A DNA stretch of 64,000 bases from CAYRGQ01 sp964423925 (lineage in GTDB: Bacteria > Bacteroidota > Bacteroidia > Sphingobacteriales > Sphingobacteriaceae). A program made the position numbers and the translations under genes. How positions within the stretch are numbered: position 1 is the first letter of the stretch; each line of letters starts with the position of its first letter. The stretch is taken from NCBI GenBank assembly GCA_964423925.1, contig CAYRGQ010000003.1, forward strand, positions 1-64,000, read 5' to 3'. A model generated the notes under the pieces. It did no database searches. It was not told where the DNA came from and saw only the letters and a program-made list of their open reading frames with translations. Below, piece by piece: positions 17,516 to 25,650 of this stretch.

Positions 17516-17881
17516 ATGATAGTAGACAACACGCAAACGCAAATGAGGAAAGGGATACTGGAATATTGTATCCTTTCCATCATCTCCCGCGGCGAGATAT
17601 ATGCTTCCGACATCATTGCGGAACTCAAGGCTGCGCGGCTGCTGGTAGTGGAGGGTACGCTCTATCCGCTCCTGACCCGGCTCAAAAACAACGAACTGCT
17701 CAGCTATAGCTGGAAAGAATCCACGTCGGGCCCGCCACGCAAGTATTATACCATCACGCCGGCGGGGCAGGAGGTACTGCGCAAGCTGGATGCCACTTGG
17801 GAAGAGTTGGTATTCGCCGTGGAGACCGCAGTACAAGGCCGGCAAATCAATACATCATCACAACAAACCGAACAACAGTAA
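17516..17881 (+). CDS. PadR family transcriptional regulator
   Basis: This winged-helix repressor is 121 aa. The N-terminal DNA-binding domain (about 8-90) contains MRKGILEYCILSIISRGE, YASDIIAEL, and the recognition region VVEGTLYPLLTRLKNNELL, followed by the wing SGPPRKYYTITPAG. The C-terminal dimerisation part is short. It is directly followed by a PspC-domain membrane protein, a common Bacteroidota pairing that suggests the regulator controls its own operon in response to envelope stress; that role is inferred. The start at 17516 lies immediately after a strong promoter. Confidence 0.9.
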   Translation: MIVDNTQTQMRKGILEYCILSIISRGEIYASDIIAELKAARLLVVEGTLYPLLTRLKNNELLSYSWKESTSGPPRKYYTITPAGQEVLRKLDATWEELVFAVETAVQGRQINTSSQQTEQQ

Positions 17882-17892
17882 TCCTATACACC

Positions 17893-19557
17893 ATGAATAA
17901 GACGATTATAATCAACATAAACGGAATCGTGTTCCATATTGAGGAAGAGGCGTACGACGTACTCCGTTCGTATATGGTCGACGTAAAACGTCATTTTGGG
18001 AATACCGCCGACAGCCATGAGATAGTAGGCGATATTGAAAACCGCATCGCCGAGATGTTTAGCGAACGTCTCGTATCCGGGAGCAAAGAAGTCATTACCA
18101 TGGCGGACGTGCAGGAGGTTATCACGCAGATGGGCCGTGTAGACGATTTTGAATCGAGCGCGGCGGCGGATGGCGATGGAATCTATGGAGACGGCAGCTT
18201 CTCTGGTTACCGAACGGCCTCACGCAAATTGATGCGCGACCCCGAGGACCGCATAGTTGGCGGAGTGTGTAGCGGGCTGGGCCATTATGTGGGCATGGAG
18301 TCAAAATGGGTGCGCCTGATTATGGTGCTCTTGGCCGTGTTCGGCGGTATCGGATTTCCGCTGTATATCGTACTGTGGATTGTCATGCCCCTCGCGCTGA
18401 CGCGTGCAGACCGGATGGCAATGCGCGGCGAGCCGGTAACGCTGCAGAATTTCAAACGTAGTTTCGAGGAGGAGATGGAGGGCCTCCGGACAAATTTTTC
18501 GGGCGCCGGGGCTAACGTATGGAAAGGCGTTAACTCGGCGGGAAATGTATTAAAGAAAATAATTGTCGTCGTAGCCAAAATTATTGGCGTGTTGATCATT
18601 ATCGGTCTATGCGGCGGCCTAGTCACCCTGTTGGTGGCCGTGGTGGCAAGCTTCGGCTTCTTAGGAAGCAATACAGACATGGAGATGTTCCCAATGGACA
18701 TGATTGCCCCCGAATATCGGACGGCACTGCTGGTCGGCTCCCTCGCAGCGGTTATAATACCCATGTTGGCCCTGGTGGGACTAATCGTCCGCATCCTGTT
18801 TAAGAAGGTAATGATCGGCCGTTACACCGGATTCACGCTATTGGCGCTTTGGCTCGTGGTCGTGGGTATGGTCATCGTTTACGGGACGCGCACAGCGTCC
18901 GACTTCAGGGAGCAAAGCACCATCATGGAGGAGACTAAGCTTGAAAGCATGCCCGCTTTCCACCTTCGACAAAACGACATCAGCGTGATTTGGCTTGAAG
19001 GCGACAACAGCGATCGGCTACAAGCCATCCAGAAGGGGGTGACTAACCGCAACTTTAACACCAGGGGTAGTCACAACCGGCCTTCCATCCGGATCGCACG
19101 CATCGACAGCCTGGAAACGCCCTACGTGACCAAAGAGTACACGGCGCGCGGCCAGACGTATGACGTCGCAGCACAACGGGCAGGAAATATCCATTATAGC
19201 ATTCGACAGGATAGTACGGTACTGGTGTTTGACAGCCATTTCACCCTCGACACCGGCGAACTCAACCGCGATCAAAACGTCCGCGTGATATTGCACTTGC
19301 CCATCGGCACCTCCCTCACCATCGACCGCGAGCTGGAGCGCCACATCCGCGATTTACCCTTCCGTCAATGTGGAGACAATCTGTCGTCAAGCGGTGGAAG
19401 AGCAGACAGGACGGAGTGGATCATGACCAATACGGGATTGGTATGTCGGTATGAACCGGCGGCTGCCGGTTCGGACGCAATGACGGTTCCGGCACCTGAG
19501 GCCGAGCTTGCCGTGCCCGTTGCGCCTGACAGCGTAGCGGTGACACCGCAGCAGTAG
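17893..19557 (+). CDS. PspC-domain membrane protein
   Basis: This 554-aa inner-membrane protein starts at MNKTIIININ (17893), 11 bases after padR. An N-terminal soluble region (about 1-90, HEIVGDIENRIAEMF) precedes the PspC domain, recognisable from RDPEDRIVGGVCSGLGHYVG through VRLIMVLLAVFGG to LYIVLWIVMP. Three further hydrophobic segments follow (about 215-245, 275-300, 315-335), then a C-terminal extracytoplasmic region rich in beta-strands. PspC proteins take part in envelope stress signalling. A bidirectional terminator follows. Confidence 0.88.
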   Translation: MNKTIIININGIVFHIEEEAYDVLRSYMVDVKRHFGNTADSHEIVGDIENRIAEMFSERLVSGSKEVITMADVQEVITQMGRVDDFESSAAADGDGIYGDGSFSGYRTASRKLMRDPEDRIVGGVCSGLGHYVGMESKWVRLIMVLLAVFGGIGFPLYIVLWIVMPLALTRADRMAMRGEPVTLQNFKRSFEEEMEGLRTNFSGAGANVWKGVNSAGNVLKKIIVVVAKIIGVLIIIGLCGGLVTLLVAVVASFGFLGSNTDMEMFPMDMIAPEYRTALLVGSLAAVIIPMLALVGLIVRILFKKVMIGRYTGFTLLALWLVVVGMVIVYGTRTASDFREQSTIMEETKLESMPAFHLRQNDISVIWLEGDNSDRLQAIQKGVTNRNFNTRGSHNRPSIRIARIDSLETPYVTKEYTARGQTYDVAAQRAGNIHYSIRQDSTVLVFDSHFTLDTGELNRDQNVRVILHLPIGTSLTIDRELERHIRDLPFRQCGDNLSSSGGRADRTEWIMTNTGLVCRYEPAAAGSDAMTVPAPEAELAVPVAPDSVAVTPQQ

Positions 19558-19594
19558 CTTTCCCAAGCCGAGTCCGCTTTGGACGATATTGCGC

Positions 19595-19636
19595 AAAAAA
19601 AGAACCCACCGTGTAATACGATGGGTTCTTTTTTTT
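19595..19636. terminator. Bidirectional intrinsic terminator
   Basis: An A-rich arm ending in AGAACCCA (19601-19608) pairs with TGGGTTCT (19622-19629), flanked by A7 and T8 runs. It sits between the convergent pspC gene and the zinc-ribbon gene and can serve both. Confidence 0.88.
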
Positions 19637-19650
19637 ATTTAAAGCGATGC

Positions 19651-20388
19651 TTATCCAGCTTCTTCTACCAACAACTCGTCTACCAGAATGCGGCCGCAGT
19701 GCTCACACACGATAATTTTCTTGCGTTGGCGAATTTCAAGCTGCAACTGTGGTGGGATCTTGTTGTGGCAGCCTGAGCAGCTGTCGCGATCAATAGACAC
19801 CACCGACAGGCCGTTTTTATAGGATGAGCGCAGCCGGTTATATACTTTTTGCAAACGCTCCTCGATTTTCTTCTCGGCCTTAGCTGCATCCTTCGCGAGG
19901 ACATCCTCCTCTTTCTGCGTTTCGGCAGTGATGGTGTCCAGCTCGCCTTTTTTCAGTTCTAGGTCCTGCTTGCGGGCTTCAAGGCTTTCTTGCGTGGCTT
20001 CGTAGATTTCCGTCTTATTGCGAATTTCGAATTCAATTTCGCGGATTTTCTTTTCGCACACCTGAATTTCCAACCCTTGGATTTCGATTTCCTTATTGAT
20101 GGCATCGTACTCCCGGTTGTTCTTCACCTCGTTCAGTTGACCTTCATATTTCTTGATGGCACTCTCCGCGTCAGTAATCATATTACGGCGGTTGACGATC
20201 GCGTCTTCCAAGTCGTCGAGTTCGGCCCGGATCTTCTCGATTCGTGTCTCCAGCCCGGCGACTTCGTCCTCCAAATCAGCTACTTCGATGGGCAACTCGC
20301 CCCGTATTTGACGGATTTTGTCTATTTTGGTGTGCACGCTTTGAAGCGCCCACAGTGCTTTCAATTTATCTTCTACGGTTTGTTCCAT
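19651..20388 (-). CDS. Coiled-coil protein with C-terminal zinc ribbon
   Basis: This 245-aa cytosolic protein consists of a long coiled coil (about 5-190, heptad-rich Glu/Lys/Leu) and a C-terminal zinc ribbon with Cys204, Cys207, Cys228 and Cys231 (CSGCHNKIPP ... CEHCGR). The architecture matches the CT398/DUF-type zinc-ribbon family found next to Nif3-like genes in many bacteria; its biochemical role is not settled. Its ATG directly abuts the stop of the upstream Nif3-like gene, so translation is likely coupled. Confidence 0.87.
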   Translation of the reverse strand: MEQTVEDKLKALWALQSVHTKIDKIRQIRGELPIEVADLEDEVAGLETRIEKIRAELDDLEDAIVNRRNMITDAESAIKKYEGQLNEVKNNREYDAINKEIEIQGLEIQVCEKKIREIEFEIRNKTEIYEATQESLEARKQDLELKKGELDTITAETQKEEDVLAKDAAKAEKKIEERLQKVYNRLRSSYKNGLSVVSIDRDSCSGCHNKIPPQLQLEIRQRKKIIVCEHCGRILVDELLVEEAG

Positions 20389-21492
20389 CTAACTATAGTA
20401 ATAATTTACGGGATTCGTATTTGTTTCCGCTAAACGGATTGCAAAGTTAGGAAATTTTTTTGTAATAATTTCCAACAATAAATCACTCGTAAATTGTTCA
20501 CTTTCAAAATGTCCCGGATCAGCAATGACGATTTTTCCGTCCGCATCAAAAAACTCGTGATATTTGTAATCCGCCGTTACAAAGAAATCGGCTCCAACGG
20601 CAATTGCCCTGTCCAAAAGGAAGCTGCCGGCTCCGCCGCAGACCGCCACCTTGCGTACCATCTCGCCGCGTAGGGCGGTGTGGCGGATGACCTGGGCGCC
20701 CAATGCGTGGCGCACTCGTTCCAAAAATGCCCGCTCATCCATCGGGGTCTCCAAAACACCAGTCATGCCACTGCCCACTTGCTCATGTACGTTGTCAATG
20801 GTATAGATATCATACGCCGGTACTTCGTAGGGGTGGGCCTCCATCAGGTGCATGATGACCGCTCGCTCGCGGTACCCCGGAAAAACAACCTCGATTCGTG
20901 CCTCCGATTCGCGATGCCGCATCCCCGATTCGCCCACAAATGGGTTAGCGGATGCCCCGGCCCGAAACGTGCCGTAGCCTGCCGTGTTGTAGCTACATTC
21001 GTCGTAGTCACCGATATGACCGGCCCCGCCCGCAAACAGGGCATCGCGCACCCGGTCGGCATGCCCGTCGGGCACAAAGGCCACCAGCTTTCGCAACAGC
21101 CCGCTTTTGGGAGCCAAAATTGCCGTGTTTTTCAGCCCGAGGCGCCTGGCAATCATCGCGTTGACACCCTCTCGTACGTTATCTAGGTTTGTGTGTATCG
21201 CGTAGAGTGCTATGCCGTGCCGAATAGCCTTCATGACCACCCGCTCGACGTAGGTATTGCCTGTAAATCGCTTCAGCCCGCTGAAAACTATCGGATGGTG
21301 GGAAATGATCAGGTCGCTGCCCGTGCGGATGGCTTCGTCCACCACAGCCTCCGTGCAGTCTAACGAAATCAGCGCCTGCCTCACTTCTTGGGTGGGATCG
21401 CCCACGATCAATCCCGAATTGTCATATGATTCCTGGTAGCTTGCCGGCGCAATCCGCTCCAAATGAGCTATCAATTTTCCTAATTGCATCAT
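20389..21492 (-). CDS. Nif3-like dinuclear metal-binding protein
   Basis: This 367-aa member of the NIF3/DUF34 family forms hexamers with a di-metal centre. Metal-site segments are visible: ISHHPIVFSGLKR near the N-terminus, YAIHTNLDNV, and the C-terminal GDADFFVTADYKYHEFFDA-type stretch (here GADFFVTADYKYHEF) with IADPGHFESE. A central YqfO-type insertion (about 130-230) includes HPYEVPAYDIY. The catalytic role is uncertain; family members have been linked to GTP cyclohydrolase-like or metal-handling functions. It overlaps the DUF4328-like gene by four bases upstream and abuts the zinc-ribbon gene downstream. Confidence 0.92.
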   Translation of the reverse strand: MMQLGKLIAHLERIAPASYQESYDNSGLIVGDPTQEVRQALISLDCTEAVVDEAIRTGSDLIISHHPIVFSGLKRFTGNTYVERVVMKAIRHGIALYAIHTNLDNVREGVNAMIARRLGLKNTAILAPKSGLLRKLVAFVPDGHADRVRDALFAGGAGHIGDYDECSYNTAGYGTFRAGASANPFVGESGMRHRESEARIEVVFPGYRERAVIMHLMEAHPYEVPAYDIYTIDNVHEQVGSGMTGVLETPMDERAFLERVRHALGAQVIRHTALRGEMVRKVAVCGGAGSFLLDRAIAVGADFFVTADYKYHEFFDADGKIVIADPGHFESEQFTSDLLLEIITKKFPNFAIRLAETNTNPVNYYYS

Positions 21493-21956
21493 AATTCGTT
21501 TTGGTTTTCTTTCCGGAAACGGTCGTGCTCCGCCAACAGATTCCTTAAATTATTGATTTTGACCCAATAGTTGATGAAATATACCAAACTCAGCAGCGAG
21601 AGCGTAATGATGATGAATGGGGGGAAGGGCACGGCGGCCAACAGGCTCGTCCAGGCAAAGAACATTCCGATACGCCTGCCGGGGTTTTCTTCCTCCGCTA
21701 TCTTACGATCAAAAAACTCGTTGGTCAACGAGTCGGATATCCGACTCGCGATCTGAAAGTTCCAATACAGATTAAAAAATGGGATAACGACCAGCCACGC
21801 CTGGTTAGGCGTCATAAACCTGTTTTCCGGGGACACGCGAAGCAACGTGGCCCGGATGGTATTTGCATAGAATGCACGTACCAAGATTTTTATCAAATAA
21901 AATGCTGCCGCAATTTTCAGCATATCGGGCGAAATGCTCTCCAGATCAAAATTCAT
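21489..21956 (-). CDS. DUF4328-like membrane protein
   Basis: This 155-aa protein has about three or four hydrophobic segments (about 12-30, 52-70, 95-130) and a short basic tail. The arrangement with NQAWLVVIPFFNLYWNFQIASRISDSL resembles DUF4328-type proteins, whose function is unknown. It is the first gene of the operon continuing with the Nif3-like and zinc-ribbon genes. A -7 box (21962-21969) ends five bases before its ATG. Confidence 0.75.
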   Translation of the reverse strand: MNFDLESISPDMLKIAAAFYLIKILVRAFYANTIRATLLRVSPENRFMTPNQAWLVVIPFFNLYWNFQIASRISDSLTNEFFDRKIAEEENPGRRIGMFFAWTSLLAAVPFPPFIIITLSLLSLVYFINYWVKINNLRNLLAEHDRFRKENQNEL

Positions 21957-21961
21957 AGGCC

Positions 21962-21969
21962 CAAAAATA
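21962..21969 (-). promoter_or_regulatory. -7 box of the DUF4328 / Nif3 / zinc-ribbon operon
   Basis: TATTTTTG on the minus strand matches TAnnTTTG exactly and ends five bases before the ATG at 21956. No clear -33 element. It implies a near-leaderless operon transcript. Confidence 0.45.
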
Positions 21970-21975
21970 CGGCTA

Positions 21976-22464
21976 TTATCCCAGATTGCCTGCCGGCGAT
22001 GCCAACGAAATCATTTCGACATGTGGAATACCGTCCTCTAAGTAGGTTACGCCTTGCGCGACGAAGCCCCACGCGTTGTAAAATGCCTCAAGATGCGCCT
22101 GCGCGCTGATGGTCACCGCGGCCGCGCCAAATACTTCACGAACCGTCTCCATGGCCTTGCCCACCAACAAGCGGCCTATTCCCATACCGCGCACCGCTGG
22201 GCTGGTCGCCACCCGGCCAATACTCGCGGTTTCGTACGAAATCCCCGGCGGGAGCAGGCGCGCGTAGGCCACCAGCTCGTTGTTCCGCCACCCCATCAAA
22301 TGCATAGCCCGCTGGTCCTTGCCGTCGAGGTCCTGATATACACAGGCCTGCTCCACGACAAAGACCTCACTACGCAGGACCAGCAGGCGGTACAGTTCTT
22401 CGGGCGTGAGTTCGGTAAACGATTTCAGCTGCCAGTTTACGGACTGTTCCTTACCCATCGCCAT
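21976..22464 (-). CDS. ElaA-type GNAT N-acetyltransferase
   Basis: This GNAT-fold acetyltransferase of the ElaA group is 162 aa. The ElaA signature is clear in LYRLLVLRSEVFVVEQACVY and DLDGKDQRAMHL. The acetyl-CoA site is GRVATSPAVRGMGIGRLL. Its substrate is unknown. I placed the start at 22464 (MAMGKEQ), seven bases after the monooxygenase stop; the longer frame would overlap that gene. It closes the leftward run RsmI-like methylase / monooxygenase / ElaA. Confidence 0.88.
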   Translation of the reverse strand: MAMGKEQSVNWQLKSFTELTPEELYRLLVLRSEVFVVEQACVYQDLDGKDQRAMHLMGWRNNELVAYARLLPPGISYETASIGRVATSPAVRGMGIGRLLVGKAMETVREVFGAAAVTISAQAHLEAFYNAWGFVAQGVTYLEDGIPHVEMISLASPAGNLG

Positions 22465-22471
22465 TGTGTTG

Positions 22472-24103
22472 TTAAGCTTCTTTTTCCGTTCCACCTTGAT
22501 ACAACGAAGGTTCGTACGACCAGCCTAATATCGCTTCCATGTAGTTGTCTATCAACCCCGTGTTGAGGGTGTCATTGATGTAAGCGATGTGCATATCGGG
22601 CCGAACGAGCACCATTTTGGTCATCGTATTCCGCATGCCAAAACGGTCAAAAACCGCTTTGTTGCGATCCGAATAAGGCAAGTAATACAAGTGCATGTCG
22701 CGGGGATACTTTTGTGTCATCCATTGCCCGATGATACGCAGGTTGTGGTGGCTAACGGTGCCGAGTACCAGCAATATGAATCCCGGCCTGGCGCACCAGG
22801 CATGCAAGTCCGTTTCGGATTGTTGCTTCTCATCGAACAGGGATAGATAGGGAAGCCGGTCACCTGCACGAACCGAAAACTGCGTGCTGTGATGCACGGA
22901 CAGCACCGACCCCGTATAGTCCACATCCCATTGCGCCACATCGCCCTCCATGAGGGTTGCCGCGCTAGGCTTGGTCAGCGCGCGCTGCAAGCGCTTTCTA
23001 AATGAGCCCCAAAACCAATGGTTGGTTGTCCACGCCCTGTCAGCGACCACGCGCCACGCCGATGCGGCCATGTCCATGGCGCGCGTTGCGGCCTCCGCTC
23101 GTTCCTGTTCGTAGGTGAAGAGGGTTTCGGGCTTATGCCTTCCTCTCACCACGCCGGCCAGCTTCCACCCTAAATTGGCTGCTTCCTGCATGCCGAGGTT
23201 GAGGCCCAAGCCAAGTCCATACGGAAACACGTGGGCGGCGTCTCCTATCAGGAAACAGCGCTGTTGACGCATTGCGGCGGACGTTTGTCTGCACAGGCGA
23301 ACTTCCTGGGTCCATCTGACGCGCGCTATGGGCAAGTCGAAGCCCAATAAGCCATCGATCCATTCCTTTACAGGCGCAAAGGCGCCGTCGCTAATCGCGG
23401 TTCCGGCGGGCAGCATCCCCACGAGCCGATAGTTTCCCGACTCGTCCATCGGGAATAGCCCCAAAAACTGCTTTTCGCGCGACAAAAAGAGATGGATGCG
23501 ACGATTGCGGCCCTCTTCCAATTGCATCTCTGCCAAGAGAACCGGTGTGGGAGCCTCCACATCGACCGATATCCCCGCCAGTTGGCGTACTTGGCTATGG
23601 GCACCATCCGCCCCCAACACCCAGTCGCACCGCAAGCTTTCCTGACCGTCCGCATTGTTCACCCCAACCTGAACCTCTTGATCGTTTTGCTTAAGTTGCT
23701 GGAGGGTCGTTTCCCATCGGATTGCACAGGCGTTGTCGGTTAGAAATTGTATCAAAACACTCTCGACGTGCATTTGAGAAACGGTGAGCAAGGCCGGAAA
23801 GTGGCTACGGGGCGGTATGGTTAGGTCAAAATCGACATGCCCCCACACGGTCTTGCCTTCTTGTATTTGGATTCCCTCGCAGGCGGTCCCATGCGCCAGG
23901 ATCTTGTGCGCAAGCCCCAGTTGCCGGAAAAGTTCCAACGTTCGGCCCTGCAGGACCAAGGCCTTGCTACGTTTGTCTGGGCCGGTCCGCCCATCTATAA
24001 TGGTCGGTCGTAACCCGTAGCGGAGCAACTGCGCGGCCATCATAAGTCCGGCGGGACCCGCGCCCACGATCACTATCTCAGTATGTTTACTCGCGGCCTC
24101 CAT
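22472..24103 (-). CDS. FAD-dependent aromatic-ring-type monooxygenase
   Basis: This class A flavoprotein monooxygenase (543 aa) has the dinucleotide fold IVIVGAGPAGLMMAAQLL near residue 10, the DG motif CDWVLGADGAHSQVRQ (about 165-180) and the GD motif FLIGDAAHVFPYGLGLGLN (about 285-305). The C-terminal part resembles the thioredoxin-like domain of phenol 2-monooxygenase/TfdB-type enzymes. Such enzymes hydroxylate aromatic or polyketide substrates with NAD(P)H and O2; the substrate here is not evident. Its ATG (24103) overlaps the upstream stop in TAATG, so translation is coupled to the methylase gene. Confidence 0.88.
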   Translation of the reverse strand: MEAASKHTEIVIVGAGPAGLMMAAQLLRYGLRPTIIDGRTGPDKRSKALVLQGRTLELFRQLGLAHKILAHGTACEGIQIQEGKTVWGHVDFDLTIPPRSHFPALLTVSQMHVESVLIQFLTDNACAIRWETTLQQLKQNDQEVQVGVNNADGQESLRCDWVLGADGAHSQVRQLAGISVDVEAPTPVLLAEMQLEEGRNRRIHLFLSREKQFLGLFPMDESGNYRLVGMLPAGTAISDGAFAPVKEWIDGLLGFDLPIARVRWTQEVRLCRQTSAAMRQQRCFLIGDAAHVFPYGLGLGLNLGMQEAANLGWKLAGVVRGRHKPETLFTYEQERAEAATRAMDMAASAWRVVADRAWTTNHWFWGSFRKRLQRALTKPSAATLMEGDVAQWDVDYTGSVLSVHHSTQFSVRAGDRLPYLSLFDEKQQSETDLHAWCARPGFILLVLGTVSHHNLRIIGQWMTQKYPRDMHLYYLPYSDRNKAVFDRFGMRNTMTKMVLVRPDMHIAYINDTLNTGLIDNYMEAILGWSYEPSLYQGGTEKEA

Positions 24104-24810
24104 TAACCCAATAAAAATACCGTGGGCTTTTTGTGCAAGTCCGGCTTTTGGGCTTTCCACGTGCTGACGGGAAGCGTTCGCACGAACTCGTCGGGAGCCG
24201 TCAAGTTGCACGCGATGCACAGCTGGGTTTGCGGGGCGCAGGTGCGCAACAATTCGTCGAGCAGTTGATTGTTGCGAAACGGTGTCTCGATAAACAATTG
24301 GGTTTGCTTTCTGCTGATAGCGTCTTTTTCCAACTGCTTTATGCGCTTGCTTCGGTCTACCTTAGCGATAGGCAAGTATCCGTGGAACACAAAACTTTGC
24401 CCGCTAAACCCCGACGCCATCAATGCCAGCAAGAGCGAACTGGGCCCTACTAACGGCACCACTCGTATGCCACGGCGATGGGCCTCGGCCACAATCTCGG
24501 CTCCGGGGTCGGCAACGCCTGGTGCACCCGCCTCGCTCATCAGCCCCACGTCACGGCCCGCTTCAAGCCCAGCGAAGAACGTGCCGGCGGCGAGGCGCTG
24601 CCCGGTATGCTTGCCGTAGTCGTGGATAACCAACTCCTGTTGCGGCCGCGTGAGACCTGCTTGTTTAAGAAATTTTCGCGCCGCTTTTTCGTTTTCCACG
24701 ATATATTCCTGAATCGCGTTGATGGTGTCGACAAAAAAGGGGGTATACGACGCGGAGGCGGCCGAGTCCGTCAGCGGGACAGGCAACAGAAAGAGGGTTC
24801 CGATGGACAT
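24103..24810 (-). CDS. RsmI-like SAM-dependent methyltransferase (tetrapyrrole methylase fold)
   Basis: The 235-aa protein has the tetrapyrrole-methylase fold of the RsmI family, whose best-known member 2'-O-methylates C1402 of 16S rRNA. The motif GLMSEAGAPGVADPGAEIV, followed by VVPLVGPSSLLLALMASG and HGYLPIAK, is diagnostic. RsmI itself is usually about 280 aa, so this shorter form may be a paralogue with another target. I chose ATG 24810 because a -7 box ends three bases before it; the frame continues 15 codons upstream without family similarity. Confidence 0.85.
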   Translation of the reverse strand: MSIGTLFLLPVPLTDSAASASYTPFFVDTINAIQEYIVENEKAARKFLKQAGLTRPQQELVIHDYGKHTGQRLAAGTFFAGLEAGRDVGLMSEAGAPGVADPGAEIVAEAHRRGIRVVPLVGPSSLLLALMASGFSGQSFVFHGYLPIAKVDRSKRIKQLEKDAISRKQTQLFIETPFRNNQLLDELLRTCAPQTQLCIACNLTAPDEFVRTLPVSTWKAQKPDLHKKPTVFLLG

Positions 24811-24813
24811 ACA

Positions 24814-24821
24814 CAAAACTA
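24814..24821 (-). promoter_or_regulatory. -7 box of the RsmI-like operon
   Basis: TAGTTTTG on the minus strand ends three bases before the ATG at 24810. The transcript would be leaderless. A CAA (TTG on minus) at 24836-24838 is only 14 bases away, so the -33 element is uncertain. Confidence 0.45.
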
Positions 24822-24999
24822 CGAAATGCCTACCACAATGAAGGCGTTTTTCCACACTGCCAGCGCTAGGGCGACAACGGGCTTACGTCTGACGAGCCTC
24901 TTCCGCAGGTAGGGTCCACCGCATCGTTGACGGACTGTACCCCGGTGAGCCAACAGAAACGTCGCCAGCGGAGCGTATGGAAGCCCGTGCTTAATTTTC

Positions 25000-25150
25000 T
25001 ACCTTTGGCAGGGCCAACCGGCCGGACGCGAATGTTGCGCCGGAGCGGCCCTACGGATGACCCAATTGCGAAGAATAGTCGTATATTCGGGTTGCCACGC
25101 CCGGTCTCCGCATGTGCGAGGACCTTGGCGAGGGTGCTAAACAGATTGAT
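25000..25150 (+). promoter_or_regulatory. Promoter and structured leader of the thioredoxin operon
   Basis: TACCTTTG (25000-25007) is an exact -7 box. Immediately after it lies a two-part hairpin: AGGGCC (25010-25015) pairs with GGCCCT (25047-25052), and inside it CCGGaCGC (25022-25029) pairs with GCGCCGG (25037-25043). A second imperfect hairpin lies around 25062-25095. The leader is about 140 nt long, much longer than most in this window. It precedes DUF6132 / trxA / rhodanese-thioredoxin. Together with the upstream part of the divergent gap (24822-24999), where I see nothing else, this covers a gene-free stretch of about 340 bases. Confidence 0.45.
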
Positions 25151-25357
25151 ATGGTAATTTTTCTCAAGAAAAACGCATGGGTTCTCGTCGGCATATTGAT
25201 GGGCGCTTTGGCGGGATATTTGTACTGGAAATACGTTGGATGCTATTCCGGCTCCTGTGCCATCACGTCCAAGCCCGTAAATAGCGCCGTATATGGCTCG
25301 GTGATGGGTGGCCTTGTGGTCTCCATGTTCCATCCTAATAATAAGAAAGCAGCATGA
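25151..25357 (+). CDS. DUF6132-like small membrane protein, 68 aa
   Basis: The protein has an N-terminal membrane helix (about 9-24, VLVGILMGALAGYLYW), then a short Cys-containing segment WKYVGCYSGSCAITSKPVNS, and a second glycine-rich hydrophobic stretch (SAVYGSVMGGLVVSMF). This is the DUF6132 pattern seen next to thioredoxin and rhodanese genes in Bacteroidota. A role in redox or sulfur handling is inferred from context only. The start is the ATG at 25151. The gene overlaps trxA by four bases, indicating coupled translation. Confidence 0.82.
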   Translation: MVIFLKKNAWVLVGILMGALAGYLYWKYVGCYSGSCAITSKPVNSAVYGSVMGGLVVSMFHPNNKKAA

Positions 25358-25647
25358 CATTTAAGGAAATTATTAACCAAGACAAACCGGTACTGGTCGA
25401 TTTTTATGCCGACTGGTGCGGCCCCTGCAAAATGCAGGCGCCCATACTCGACGACGTGAAGCAACGGGTGAAAGATAGCGCTACGATCATCAAGATTGAC
25501 GTGGACAAGAACCCCAACGTAGCGACCGCATACCAAGTGCGCGGCGTGCCTACCTTAATTCTCTTCAAAAAAGGCGAAGTGCGCTGGCGTCAGTCGGGTG
25601 TCACCCAAGCGAACGACTTGGAGCGTCTGATTAAAGAAAACAGCTAG
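25354..25647 (+). CDS. trxA: Thioredoxin
   Basis: This small cytosolic dithiol-disulfide oxidoreductase (97 aa) has the active site WCGPC at Cys22 and Cys25, the cis-Pro loop VRGVPTLILF, and no signal peptide. It reduces protein disulfides using electrons from thioredoxin reductase. It sits between a DUF6132 protein (4-base overlap) and a secreted rhodanese-thioredoxin fusion (3-base gap), so all three form one operon behind the structured leader. Confidence 0.95.
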   Translation: MTFKEIINQDKPVLVDFYADWCGPCKMQAPILDDVKQRVKDSATIIKIDVDKNPNVATAYQVRGVPTLILFKKGEVRWRQSGVTQANDLERLIKENS

Positions 25648-25650
25648 TCT

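Noticed and set aside
24927..25157. 76-aa frame before the DUF6132 gene
   Set aside because: Arg/Pro-rich with no similarity; overlaps the structured leader and the true start at 25151.
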